A DNA stretch of 64,000 nt, taken from NCBI GenBank assembly GCA_017893485.1, contig CM030361.1, positions 138,216,461-138,280,460 of the forward strand. Direction: 5' to 3'. Shown in pieces: positions 9,822 through 21,270 of this stretch; position 1 is the first letter of the stretch; each line of letters begins with the position of its first letter. Both the position numbers and the translations under genes were made by a program. The stretch is from Hemerocallis citrina (taxonomy: Eukaryota > Streptophyta > Magnoliopsida > Asparagales > Asphodelaceae). Below the pieces are notes generated by a model. That model was given only the letters and a program-made list of their open reading frames with translations. It searched no databases and had not been told where the DNA came from.

Positions 9822-12800
9822 TCAGAACCCCTCTGGGCTCGCGTAGGTTAGCTCAAATCCCATCGAGAGACTCGGTTCCACAGCCCGCCTTGCAGAGCCC
9901 CTAGGATCGGCCAAGGAAGATACAATGGCTACAGAGCTCTGAGCATCGTCCAGCCTCACGTATTCCAACTGCCGAATTAAGGACGGCTCATGCCTCGAGG
10001 AGCGCCCAACCACCGAGGGAACCGACCTCCCCAGCATTGTCTTATAACGCTAAATCTCGATCTCTTTTTCCATAATAACCTCACGGAGAAGCGATTCCGA
10101 GGTAGGCCTCTGCACCGAGGCACTTGACATTGAAAATCTGAGGTCCACATCTCCGACGTCGCGGTCGGCTATCGCCTTCTTCAATTGAGCCGATTCCGTG
10201 CTCAGTTCCTTTGACTTGTTTCGGAAATAGTGGAAAGTGGCATCGTGATCGCGGGCTTCCTTCCGATATCGGTCAAGGGTGGATTCCAATACCCTAATCT
10301 TACTCCGAAGCCATGTCACCTCGGACCTTCGAGGATCAGCCTCGGCGAGGGAGGCCAACATCTGATGGAAGCAAAATAAATAATCATTCTGAGGCCATAG
10401 ATTCATAACAGACTCTCAAAAAATTACACAAGTCAAAAAGGGTCGGACACGCTCAGATGGTCAACCCAAAATCAAGGCAAAAGTCGAGGTTAAAACACTT
10501 GGCCAACCAAAAATTCTTTGTCATAAATTAGAATACGTTTAAAAAATGCTGCGGTGGCCAGTCCGCCTTCGACAAATACAACATCGAAAAAACAAGAAGA
10601 AAAGAAAAGAGCAACTACGGCGTAGGGCCAACCTTTCCCATCGGGTCCGATGACGGCCACGGGGTCGACAACCGGCTCGGCATTGGCCCTTCTGGCTCCG
10701 TCTTCCCCTTCACCAGGCGCATCGTCCCAAGGGGTCCTCGGTGGCCCCTCGATCACCATGTCGTAGTCAAAGCCCGTCAGGTCCAGGGTCAGGTAGAAGT
10801 GCCTCATATGGCTCAGCGCCTTGTCGTACACCTCGTTCTGATCCTCGATGACCATGTCCTAGGCCTTCGAGGTCAGCACCCCCTTCTCCACTTCAAACGC
10901 CTTTTTCAGTGCCGCCTCCTTCTTTAGCCCATCATCGGCCATCGAGGCCAGGTCGGCCTTCAGGGCCTGCTCTCGCTTCATCGAAACATCCAAAGCGGTC
11001 TTCAGATTCATTATCTCGCATTTTTAGCGATTGGTCTGGCTCCGCTCATACTTCAGCTCCAGCTCATGGATCCGCATCACCTGATTGCCGGACATGTAAA
11101 CCTACAGCCGAGGTAAAAACACTTGAATAAAAACAAAGTTCTAAGGGACAAGTACGGAAGAATGAAACACAAGGCCTCGAAATTTACCTGCACACTCACC
11201 TAAGCCCACCTCATGTAGGCTGACTTGAAGGAATTGGTGCCCATACTCTGTCGATCTCGAGGCGTGGCCATCTTATCCATGAACTCCATGGAGATGGGAC
11301 CCTCGGTCAGAGTGTCCCCCTGATGGATGGCCTAGTCAGGAGCCCAAGGCTGGAGCCCCTCTTCCCCAACCATAGCCCGGGCATCAACGCGAAGGGGTGG
11401 GATACCCCTTTGCACGACCTCCGACACCTTCGAGGCTTTAGAGCTCGGCACGAGGGCAGTCTCCTTCGACTGACTTGTCTTCGTCCTCTTCGCCTTCGGC
11501 TCGGAAGGAGCCTCAGAAGCTGCCTTGGAAGGGGCCACCACCTACTTCCCCTTCTCGGACTGCTCTGCCTTTTTCTTATTTAGGGCGAGCCTCCTCTCCT
11601 TGATCGCTTCAGGGTCCATCTCTGCAAAAAAGTCCATTAACAAACGATGAGCACAAAGTGAATTACAAAAAGAAAAACGAATGAAAAACATATGGGGCAG
11701 GGCTCATCCGATGCGGACCATGTGACTCTCCGTCACTTTCGGCCAACTTATGCTATGAATCTTATGGAGTCGCTCCACGAAGGCCCACTCCTCGGCCAAA
11801 AGATCACCCTTTTTGGGCCCCTTGAAATTTGGCTTGTAGAAGTTCCACCTTGTCGGGAAATCCCCTTGTTCCTTACTCCGGTCGACGAAGTACTTCCTCT
11901 TCCATTCCTTTATCGAGTCGGGGTGGCCATGGACGACCTTACCCCCGCTCCGAGGCGAGACATAATAGATCCCCTCGAACTCTCCTGACGAGCTGACTCC
12001 CAGCATGGCTCGAAAAATGCTCAACCTCAGTGGCACCTTCCGCTCTTCGTACAACAAGATGAAGCTCACCATCTGCTTCCAAGAGTTCAGCCCGAACTGC
12101 ATCGGACACAACAAGGCCCAATTTAAAACCTCACGGATGAAAGGATGGATTGGTAGCCTCAGTCCCAAGGAGAATGCGTCAGCAGTGAAGATGCAGTACC
12201 AGGGCGCCAGAGGGTCGGTAGGCCGGAGACTAGTGTTAGGGACCAACAGCTCAAACTCCCGCCCAATAAAGTAGCTCACGCTGATCACCGAGAGGTCCTC
12301 CCCTTCAAAACTGACAGAGTACCGTCCATCTTAATCCTTACCCGACTCGGCGACGAGGGCTGTACCTCGTAAAGAACCAAATCCCCGACGTCGTCTGGGT
12401 ACTTCCTGATCGACCTAGGCTGCGGCAGGAAGGGGATCCCCAATTGTCGGAGAGCAACTTTCCTATCCAGACTGCTTGGCATAGTCCACTTCACCCTCTT
12501 CTTCCGAACCTTAGGAGCCTTCTCGGGTGATGGGATAGCCAATGGCTTGAGGGCGGGGTCCCTCGAGGAGGAGCCCATTCCCTCGGCCTGATCACCCTCA
12601 GTTTTGGCCTCTTCGATAGGCGGCACCCCCCCAGCAAGGGACCTTCAGAAGATTCCTCCTCTTCGGCCTCATCATCATTATCCTCCTCACCCGAGTCGCT
12701 GCTCTCCACCACAAACGGCTTGCGGGCACGCAGCGGCTCAACGGCAAGCACTTCGTCTTCCGTGTCCTAAGAAGTCGAAGGATCCGAAGGAGTTGAAGAA

Positions 12801-12868
12801 TCCAATAAGCCAGTATGAACAATGCTATTGGAAGTAGAGGTGGAGGAGCCGGACTGAGCCCTAGACAT
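9822..12868 (-). pseudogene. Gag-like 'putative gypsy type transposon' gene (PF04195-like), broken
   Basis: The frame starts at ATG 12868 (MSRAQSGSSTST). An acidic stretch follows (SGEEDNDDEAEEEESS), then a basic linker. The conserved block at 12288-11704 contains LGLRLPIHPFIREVLNWALL and LNSWKQMVSFILLYEE, typical of the plant 'transposase (putative) gypsy type' domain. A 3' splice site (TTTTTTTGCAG) precedes EMDPEAIKERRLALNKKK near 11620. A coiled-coil stretch follows (about 11100-10060). In-frame stops are present (TAG near 12766; others near 11030 and 10860), so it is not functional as written. In known Tat-lineage and non-autonomous Gypsy elements this protein is the element's own product. 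No protease, RT or integrase is found here. Confidence 0.75.
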
Positions 12869-12987
12869 GATAAAAAATACTAACCTGAGTAAAGCTTAAA
12901 CGGAAGATCGCAGAAGTTCGTCGACGGTGACGAAGAACTAGAGAGAGAGTAAAAGTGAGAAATGAGAAAGGGGGAGTGGGTTGCGCC

Positions 12988-12993
12988 TATATA
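12988..12993 (-). promoter_or_regulatory. TATA box for the gag-like gene
   Basis: On the minus strand CCCCTATATAGGCGC lies 120 bp upstream of ATG 12868. A pyrimidine-rich leader (CTCATTTCTCACTTTTACTC) follows. This is a textbook plant TATA context, and the tandem array begins about 90 bp further upstream. Confidence 0.65.
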
Positions 12994-13084
12994 GGGGATT
13001 TACTATGGCTCATCGATTCTCGCAAAAAAGGTTGATGTGACTCCCTGATTCTCGCAAAAGTCTCTTGGGCTCAATCGTTTTGCC

Positions 13085-14925
13085 GACCCCTATAAGCCTC
13101 GATGTTCGACATAGATCTCGAGCACAGGGATAGCTTCCACAAGCCAAGTCACTTAGGCTCGCCTCTTCCTGTCAACCCCCATAAGCCTCGACGATCAACC
13201 TAGATCTCGAGCATAGGGGTAGCTTCCACAAAGACAAGTCTCTTGGGCTCACCATTTCTCACCGACCCCCATCAACCTCGACGATCGACCTATATCTCGA
13301 GCACAGGGGTAGCTTCCACAAAGCCAAGTCTCTTGGGCTTGCAACTCCTCGCCGACCTCCATCAACCTCGACGATCGACCTATATCTCGAGCACAGGGGT
13401 AGCTTCCACAAAGCCAAGTTTCTTGGGCTCACCACTCCTCACCGACCCCCATCAACCTCGACGATCGACCTATATCTCGAGCACAGGGGTAGCTTCCACA
13501 AAGCCAAGTCTCTTGGGCTCGCCACTCCTCGCCGACCTCCATCAACCTCGACGATCGACCTATATCTTGAGTACAGGGATGGCTTCCACAAAGCCAAGTC
13601 ACTTGGGCTCGCTCGTTTTACCAAACCCTATAAGCCTTGACGGTCGACCTAGATCTCGAGCACCGGTGTAGCTTCCACATAAAAAGTCACTTGGGCCCGC
13701 TCGTTTTGCTGACCCCCATAAGCCTCGACGGTCGACCTAGATCTCGAACATATGGGTTGCTTCCACAAAGCCAATTCACTTGGGCTCGCTCGTCTCGCCG
13801 ATCCCTATAAACCTCGACTGTAGACCAGGATCTCGAGCACAGGGTAGCTTCCACAAGCCAAGTTACTTAGTCTCTCCTCTTCCTGCCTACCCCCATAAGC
13901 CTCGATGGTTGACCTAGATCTCGAGCACAGGGATAGCTTCCACAAGCCAAGTCACTTAGGCTCGCCTCTTCCTGTTGATCCCCATAAGCCTCAAAGGTCG
14001 ACCTAGATCTCAAGCACAGGGTAGCTTTTATAAAGCCAAGTCACTTGAGCTTGCTTATTTTGCCAACCTCTTTAAGCCTCGACGGTCGACCTAGATTTTG
14101 TGCACAGGGGTAGCTTCCACAAATCCATGTCTCTTGGGCTCGCTTGTTTTGTCGACCCCTAAAAGCATCGATGGTCGACCTCGATCTCGAGTACAGGGGT
14201 AGCTTCCACAAGCCAAGTCACTTAGGCTCGCCTCTTCCTGCCGACCCCCATAAGCCTCGACGGTCGACCTAGATCTTAAGCACAGAGGAAGCTTTCACAA
14301 GCTAAGTCACTTAGGCTTGCCTCTTCCTGCCGACCCCCATAAGCCTCGACGGTCGACCTAGATCTCGAGCACAGGGATAGCTTCCACAAAGTCAGGTCAC
14401 TTGGGCTCGCTCGTTTTGTCGACTCCTATAAGCCTCGACGGTCGACCTAGTTCTCGAGCACAGGGGTAGCTTCCACAAAGCCAAGTCTCTTGGGCTCACT
14501 CGTCTTGCCAACTCCCATAAGCCTCGACGGTCGACCTAGATCTCGAGCACAGGGGTAGGGTAGCTTCCACAAGCCAAGTCACTTAGGCTCGCCTCTTCCT
14601 ACCGACCCTCATAAGCCTCGACGGTCGACCTAGATCTCGAGCACAGAGGTAGCTTCCACAAAGCCAAGTCTCTTAGGCTCGCCACTCCTCACCGACCCCC
14701 ATCAGCTTCGACGGTTGACCCAAATATCGAGTACATGGGTAGCTTCCACAAGCCAAGTCTCTTGGACTCGCTCGTCTTGTCGACCCCCCATAAGCCTCGA
14801 AGGTCGACCTATATCTCGAGCACAGGAATATCTTCTACAAAGCCAAGTTTCTTGGGTTCACTCGTCTTGCCGACCCCCATAAGCCTCAACGGTAGACGTA
14901 GATCTAGAGCACAGGGGGATGTTGT
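13085..14925. repeat. 88-90 bp tandem array, about 20 units, upstream of the gag-like promoter
   Basis: Units carry CCTCGACG-GTCGACC, AGATCTCGAGCAC, GGGGTAGCTTCCACAAAGCC and CTTGGGCTCGC. The motif CCTCGACGATCG is spaced exactly 90 bp at 13276, 13366 and 13456. Adjacent units are contiguous with no unique spacers, so it is a satellite-like array and not CRISPR. Tandem arrays in untranslated regions are typical of Tat-lineage Gypsy elements. Open frames through it are repeats and not genes. Confidence 0.9.
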
Positions 14926-15690
14926 GTTGTGTGTTGGATTTTTTTTGTTTTTTTTAAAAATAGGTCGGACGGGATGTAATCTCCGGTCCGAGAAAAGGGG
15001 GCCAAATTTGACACGTTTTCGTTGTGGGCCGAGGCATAATATATCGTCTACTTGACTTTATTTAAATAAATAAAAAGCCATTACAGACGAAATATTAAGA
15101 TTCATCCGTGATAAAAGGAGTACAAATTGACATAGTGAATTGATTCCAACTTTCGTCTGAAACAATGAAGGTAATTAAAAAAAAAAAATTCAAATGGGAT
15201 ATGAAGTTGTTGGCTGGGATGTTAAAGTAATAGAGTAAATGTGGAAAAGGGTAAAATCGTAATCACACAAATCGGAAAAAAATAAAAAAGGGGAAGGGGG
15301 GACGGTAGATAATCTACCGTCCCACACTTTTTTTTTGTCTTATTCTCAATTGTAGGGACGGGGCATTATGTGTCGTCCGACAAATTTTATTTTATTATTA
15401 TTTTTTTTAATTCAGAGACGGAATATTATCCTTCGTCCGATCAATTTTGAGCTGCAAAAGTGTAGGACGGTGTTTCTTTTTTCTTCTGACCTCTGATCTT
15501 TCGTCTCATTAAACAGACGAAAGATTATCCCTCGTGAGCTATATTTTGGCAAAAGCCATTTCGTCTGCTATATTTGGCCAAGCACCGTTCATGTTAGAGT
15601 CACTTTTTGGGTAAATGGCCAACGACTACAGCGTTTCTTTTTTCAATTTTTTTCAAAATTTGGGTAATTGGCAAACGACTACATATGCTC
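14926..15690. mobile_element. PIF/Harbinger-like element, left end lost, rich in inverted repeats
   Basis: The right end reads AACGACTACATATGCTC followed by TTA (15691-15693), the same end as the better preserved copies at 17169 and 28134. The left TIR was not found. The interior has a series of about 22-bp dyads, e.g. GACGGTAGAT...ATCTACCGTC near 15303 and GACGGGGCAT...GTCGTCC near 15357. No coding sequence is visible. Confidence 0.6.
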
Positions 15691-15693
15691 TTA

Positions 15694-16243
15694 GTAGTGT
15701 CTAAACCCAAAATATGAGTATTTGACACACAGCAATGGAAAATATAGTAATGAGTCTAAATCCAAAATTTGGTTTTTAAACGTTGGACGAAAGATCATTT
15801 CGTGAGTGAGATTTTTTTTCCCAGAAAATATCGGACAGGATATGATATCCCGTCCTATACAAATTTCTTAGGATTTTTTTGAGTATATGTACCCATAAAA
15901 TCACTATAAGTTCAGATGTTAGAAAAAGAAAATTCATAAGGAAATGAGAAGGGGTGGTAGATGATTCGCTTTTTGACTTTTTTGACTTTTGTTTTTAATT
16001 CGATCGGACGAGATATGATATCCCGTCCAATCTATTCAATAAAAAAAAAATTAAACAGCTCAACGGACCACACATCATGTTCTGAAACCCAAATTTTGGT
16101 TTTTATCATTTTTTCTCCCAAATTTGGCTGTTGACTGTTCACTCCAAACCCAAAATATGGGTATTTGGCCAACGACTGCATCAAATTTTTGGCCAAATTA
16201 TCTATTTTTTGGATATTTGACCAATCAACGACTACAGATGCTC
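15694..16243. mobile_element. PIF/Harbinger-like element, truncated left TIR
   Basis: The right end is CGACTACAGATGCTC followed by TTA (16244-16246). The left side begins within the TIR (GTAGTGTCTAAACCC). Dyads such as GGACAGGATATG...ATATCCCGTCC occur near 15833 and 16008. Non-coding. Confidence 0.65.
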
Positions 16244-16246
16244 TTA

Positions 16247-16777
16247 AAGCATCCACTATCGTTTAAAAAAATGCAGAATATGCATAATTTAAAAAAAGAA
16301 AAATGCCATTGTCGTTCCTATATATGCATATATAGGAATAAAAGTGAACATTGATCTCTATATTTAGCATTTCGCTTTAGGTATTGCTAAATATAGGGGA
16401 CGAATGATGATCATTTGTCTCCCTTTTTTTTATAAATTTTTTAGTACGATAGACAGATGAAGATCATCTGTCTACCAATTTTTCAGAAACTTTTTCCCAA
16501 AAATAACAAAACTGTCATTCAAAAAATTACGGAAATGCTATTTTTTTTAATCGAAAAATCGAAAAATGACAGTCACTTCTTCCTTCAACTTTTCTTTTCC
16601 ATTTTACGAAAATACTATTGATTTACTTACCGAAAATACCATTTTTAAATTTAAACAATTGGAAATAATGTATGTAAATGTAAATTTGGCAATAACGGTA
16701 GTGACGTTTTCCTCATTGCTATTTTCAACTGATGAAATATGCATATTTTTTTTTCTAGAAAACGAGAGTGGATACTC
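16247..16777. mobile_element. PIF/Harbinger-like MITE, TSD TTA
   Basis: Left end AAGCATCCACTATCGTTT and right end AACGAGAGTGGATACTC are inverted repeats. TTA flanks both sides (16244-16246, 16778-16780). The left TTA is shared with the preceding element, so the two elements abut. Dyads: GACGAATGAT...ATTTGTC near 16400 and ACAGATGAAGATCATCTGT near 16450. Confidence 0.75.
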
Positions 16778-16787
16778 TTATAAAATA

Positions 16788-16959
16788 GAGAAATGCTAGA
16801 CTTACATGAGATTCTACCCCAAACTTACATGAAGTTTGTCTTTTAGTAATTGTGGGGTCTTATCCATTTGTCTTTTAGTGATTAATGGACACACCAACCA
16901 CTAAAAGATAAATTCCTTATAAGTTTGAGGTAGAATCTCATGTATGTCTAGCATTTTTC
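16788..16959. mobile_element. Mutator-type MITE, 172 bp
   Basis: Ends are GAGAAATGCTAGAC and GTCTAGCATTTTTC, with inverted homology continuing through ATGAGATTCTACC. TATAAAATA flanks it on both sides (16779-16787 and 16960-16968), a perfect 9-bp TSD. Confidence 0.88.
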
Positions 16960-17168
16960 TATAAAATAATATGATAAAAATTGTAGAGGGGAGGGATGCG
17001 ATGACTACTAAACAGTCACGGTCAACTGTCCCATCAAGCAGTCAACGATTTGACCTGCGAATTCTGTCACTCCATACTTCAGCTCTTTCGGTTTCAGGCA
17101 AGATTTCTTTTCCACGCAGCTAGCTGCAGCAGAATCATCATAGATTCTACTGTAGTTTAGATCGATTA

Positions 17169-18070
17169 GAGCATCTGTAGTAGTTTGCCAAATATCGATA
17201 AAATGGATATTTAGCTGAGAAACGTGCTGCACTTATTTGCCAAATATTCATTTTATCGATAAATCGCTACAGTCGTGTGCCATAAATGAGAATCGATTTG
17301 AGAAATATCCATATTTGAGCGACGGCACTTCGAGTGTCGTCCCACCCAAAAAATAATTTTTTCTCCGTCGGACGGCACTTGAAGTGCCGCCCCTTAAATT
17401 TTTTTTCAATTAAAAAACACCCCAAATCCCATCGGATGGCACATGAAGTGCCGTCCTTTGAAGAAAAAAAATTCCAGTACAAATTCCTCGGACGGCACAT
17501 GAGGTGCCGTCCGGAGGTTTTTGTAATTTTTGATTTTTTTTGCAATTTTTGGAAATGTTTTTGCAATTTTTAAATTTTTTGTGCAATTTCTGAAATGTTT
17601 TTGTATTTTTTTGTAATTTTTTCGTAATTTCTGAAATGTTTTTGTAATTTTTTATTTACGAAACTTTCCGATTATGTCGGAGATGGCACATGAAGTGCCG
17701 TCCGGAGTTTTTTGCAATTTTTTTATTTGTTTTTGCAATTTCTGAAATGGTTTTGTAAATTCTGAAATGTTTTTGTAATTTTTTGTAATTTTTTTGTAAT
17801 TTCTGAAATATTTTTGTAATTTTTAATATTTTTTTTGTAAATTTTTTTTCATTCCGAGGACGAATTTTTTTATGTGTCGGACGGCACTCGAAGTGCCGTC
17901 CCTCCCTCCCGCTTTAATTTTTTTTCCTCCGACGACACTTCATGTGCCGTCGCTTATTATTTTACGATAGAAAGCTAAAAAATAGCTTTTAACGAGTGCA
18001 GCAAAAGTTCGATTCTTATTTCCATTTATCCATATATCCATATTTTCACCTTCAACGACTACAGATGCTC
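17169..18070. mobile_element. PIF/Harbinger-like element with GACGGCAC dyads
   Basis: Ends are GAGCATCTGTAGTAGTTTG and CAACGACTACAGATGCTC, flanked by TTA and TAA, a one-mismatch TWA TSD. At least seven dyads of the form GACGGCACTT...AAGTGCCGTC lie near 17321, 17371, 17434, 17490, 17680, 17878 and 17938. Between them are T-rich runs with TTTTGTAATTT repeats. Non-coding. The upstream 16969-17168 segment shows no gene. Confidence 0.85.
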
Positions 18071-18223
18071 TAAGATTTTTGGGGTGTGAAGTGAACTACA
18101 TTCATTTCAATTTGGGAAAATATTCTTGTTGGGATTTTTTGATTCGAAGATATTCTTTCCTTGTTCGTGATATTTTAACACTAACTCTGTCAGAGTCATC
18201 GTCGAGTTGTGGTTGGATATGGT

Positions 18224-18762
18224 TAGGGCTGCTATCGGGTCCTCCACTACTTGGATTTGGATTCCCTACCTCATGGGTCCAAAAATAGGATCCGGATTAG
18301 GACTTGCGAGAATCGGATCCGGGTCTGGGTTCGGGGCTGGGTCCTATTTAAAAAATCTACCCGTCGGATCCGGTAACGGAAAATAAATATTTGCACTTAA
18401 ATATTTTTGCATTCGATACACTACGGTTTCAACAATTTTTGCACTTAAGTACATGAATAAATATTATATTTACAAATATATCTTCTACAATTACTATTTA
18501 CATGTATATCCCTATAACTCTATTATTCAAATTTCAAATTTTTTTGGAGTATTTTTTAAAGGGTCTGGGTCTGGGTCCGGGTCCGGGTCCGGGTCGGTTT
18601 TATTTTGAGCGGATCCAGATCCGAACCCGGACCCGGACCCGGAAGTGCATCGGGTCTTATTTTAGGACCCGGACCCGTATAGCTCGGATCGGTTCCAGTC
18701 CAATGCCGGATCCGGATCAGGTCTGAGTCGGGTCCGGATATCGGGTAAATGTGGTAGTGCTA
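18224..18762. mobile_element. hAT-type MITE with GGGTCC repeats
   Basis: The left end is TAGGGCTGCTATCGGGTCC and the right end ...GGTAGTGCTA. The flanking 8-mers GATATGGT and AATCTGGT agree at six of eight positions, fitting a decayed hAT TSD. The interior is dominated by GGGTCCGGGTCC and its complement. A sister copy is at 49572-50066. Confidence 0.7.
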
Positions 18763-18770
18763 AATCTGGT

Positions 18771-19228
18771 GATGATTGCTGGGAGTAAATTTTACTAACC
18801 ACCCTGAAGTATGGAACTATGACTCATCATCACTAGGAATGTTTTCGAAAAAGTTACAAATAGAATATTGGTCATACAAACATCCATATATACATTTCAA
18901 AGATAGATTCTGATTTGAATACGGATATAACTATAAAAATGGTATATCTATATCTGTAAAATACGAATACAGTCTATCGAATAACGGATATGAATTTAAG
19001 ACATCACATAACAAAATAGTCTTAGAGTTGTGTTATAGAATATTAGAGTTTTGTGTGGTTCACTACATGTTGTATTTGTATGCTATGCTTATTGGACTGA
19101 ATCCATATCTTCATTGTACGATTTAGAGATCATTTGCATTAACACTCGTCTATTCGTTTGTTTTTAAAAAAATGATTGGTTTGTTTTGTTTTTATGGAAG
19201 AAAAGCCTCTTTTGAGTGTTTTTTGTAA
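18771..19228. other. AT-rich interval, nothing recognised
   Basis: No credible gene, TIR pair or array is seen. It holds T-rich runs and a short direct repeat of AGAGTTGTGTTATAG type. Confidence 0.5.
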
Positions 19229-19414
19229 GACGAGTGCTACATTTGCATAAAAATTTACCCAAAACATACATTATTAATGCAGTGAGACACATTTCTCACT
19301 ACAAGATAAGGTTTTATTATTTTTTAAAGATAAAAGTTTGTTTTTTAGTGAGAGATAAGTCTGTATTGATAATGCATGTTTAGGGTAAATTTTCATGTAG
19401 ACGTAGCATTTTGC
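19229..19414. mobile_element. Mutator-type MITE, 186 bp
   Basis: Ends are GACGAGTGCTACATTTGC and ACGTAGCATTTTGC, with long inverted homology (AAAATTTACCCAAAACAT against ATGTTTAGGGTAAATTTT). TTTTTGTAA flanks both sides (19220-19228 and 19415-19423), a perfect 9-bp TSD. Confidence 0.87.
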
Positions 19415-19611
19415 TTTTTGTAAAAGAAAGATTTTGGTATAAAAAACAGTTTTGTTTTAACCAAGATACAACCTTTTTGGTGTTGTAAAATAGAGATAGG
19501 GTTTTTAAATAAATAAAGTTGATTACCAAGTTTTGTCCAAAAGAAATTAAAGGTTTTATGGCATTAACAATGAATTGTTTCTATTGATAAAAATGATATC
19601 TCTAATCTCTA

Positions 19612-20074
19612 CTATTATAATGGGAGAAAGCCTTAGTATTATTTGTCAATCTATCAACACATGTGATGCACACACATAACTAATATGAATGAGGTTTCAG
19701 GTTCGAGTCCTCACTACGTTGAGTTATTATTTTTATTGTTTAAAAATTATTAAGACTTGCATTATTCGTGCATATATAACTAATATAAAAAGAAGTCTTA
19801 GGTTTGATGCCAGACTACATCGAAATTTTTACTTTAAAAAATATACATTTATTAAGAGGTGCATTGCATGTGTAAATTACTGGGTTTTAGTAAAATTAAG
19901 ATCTTCTTAGGAAAAGGATAATAATGTTATTGTAGCAAAAATTGGTTCTTTTAATTTAAAAAACATGAGCCGATTTTAATTGGTAATGATCAGTCAAACC
20001 ATCTACGTTTTGGAGGATAGTTTTTGTCTTTTTGTTTTTTTTGTTTTTTTTGCAGTAGCTTATTGGTTGTTAGT
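19612..20074 (+). mobile_element. Helitron 5' portion (same family as 3040-3366)
   Basis: TCTCTACTATTATAATGGGAG begins after an A at 19611 and matches the 5' end of the small Helitron on the other strand at 3366. The following sequence is AT-rich without genes. The LINE at 20086 sits inside or next to it. I could not find the matching hairpin-CTAG end downstream, so the right boundary is open. Confidence 0.5.
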
Positions 20075-20085
20075 AACCATCTACG
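20075..20085. repeat. TSD AACCATCTACG, left copy (LINE 1)
   Basis: AACCATCTACG here is repeated at 27859-27869 directly after the poly(A) of the LINE. Confidence 0.85.
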
Positions 20086-20515
20086 GTTTTTTTTTTATTT
20101 TTAAAAAAGCCAAGTGATGAATGGAAATGTAAGGGCTTCTTCTCCAACCATGCTGCTTCTTCTCCGACCCTCCTTTTCTTCTCCGACATCCTCTCTTGAT
20201 CCACCTCTGAACCTTCTTGCCTGAACCGTCGTCTTTCCTTCTTCACCTTCCCCAGCACTCTCTACCTATACCACCATCACAACAAGCCTACCTTTTCTTC
20301 TTTTTCTTCAATGCATCGGACCATCTTGCTTCATTCCGCTCCCATGCTGTCGGAGGTGGAGTTGAGTGGGTGCGGGCCCAACGAGAGGGCCCACTACACC
20401 GACTGCCCCCCCAGTCTCTGAGATTCCACCTCCCCACCTGGCCTAAACACAGGCCCCTGTCACACTTCCATCGGCTGCTCCTCCTGCTCACAAGCCCCAA
20501 CCACAACCTACTTCG

Positions 20516-20926
20516 GTGATTACCCCCCAGAGGGGGATGCCCCTAGGCTCAGGCATGCACTCTCCCCACAGCGGGCACACCGAAGTGCACTTCATCGTCA
20601 GGAGGGGAGAGGCAACACTCATCATCTCCAACATCAGGATGTGCCTCCGAGGGGACGGGCCCATAGAGAGGGTCCTCCTACTCGCTACCGTGAGCATAGA
20701 AGACCCCCCCCCCCCACGATCCAGCATCGCCCTCAGAGGCATCAAGGCAACCAGAGGGAAAGGGACTACCGCCATCGCTAGGAGCAACCAGAGGCATTTC
20801 AGAGAATCAACCACAATCAACACAATCACAATGTTCATGGAATACAACAGGGTCATGGCTGCAGCAGTGGGAGGCGCTCTCACAGTGTGTCTAACAACTT
20901 CCAACAAAATAGCAGCTCCAATGTAA
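20516..20926 (+). pseudogene. LINE 1 ORF1, N-terminal part
   Basis: An open 136-codon frame precedes the zinc-knuckle segment in the place where ORF1 should start. It contains TEVHFIVRRGEATLIISNI and a basic stretch. I recognise no domain. It is separated from the zinc knuckles by stops and a GC/AC-rich tract (20940-21240), so the original ORF1 has been broken. Confidence 0.45.
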
Positions 20927-21270
20927 CAGTGAAACCCATCATGATTCCTTCTTCTCACCCAAGGCCATCAACCTCATGCACCCCCCCTCAATGACCCTCC
21001 CCACAACCAAGTGAGGATGCCCCCGACCCCCTCAAATCCGTCATCGTTTGGGCCCAAGGAGGGGATCCAAACGAAGAAGAACAAGAAAGGGAGGATCAAG
21101 CTCAGATTGTAGAAGCAGCAGAGGAGTGGCAAGTAGTTGCCGCAGGGGGTAAGAAGAAACATAGGTCCACACCACCACCAAATCAACAGGAAAACAACAG
21201 ACACAGCCCACCTCCACCATCAATTTAACACAATAACAGGAAAAGGCTAAGAAAAGGAAAAAGAAAACCA

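Noticed and set aside
11323..12274. Plus-strand frames over the gag-like gene
   Set aside because: Shadows of the minus-strand gag-like coding region; the codon pattern and domain support the minus strand.
13085..14925. CRISPR-like regular repeats
   Set aside because: Units are contiguous 88-90 bp tandem repeats without unique spacers, in a plant retroelement.
19689..19720. tRNA or SINE B box (GGTTCGAGTCC)
   Set aside because: No A box, acceptor stem or poly(A)/TSD; a chance match in AT-rich Helitron sequence.
20288..21223. Minus-strand frames over the LINE
   Set aside because: Antisense of LINE 5' region and ORF1; no independent support.
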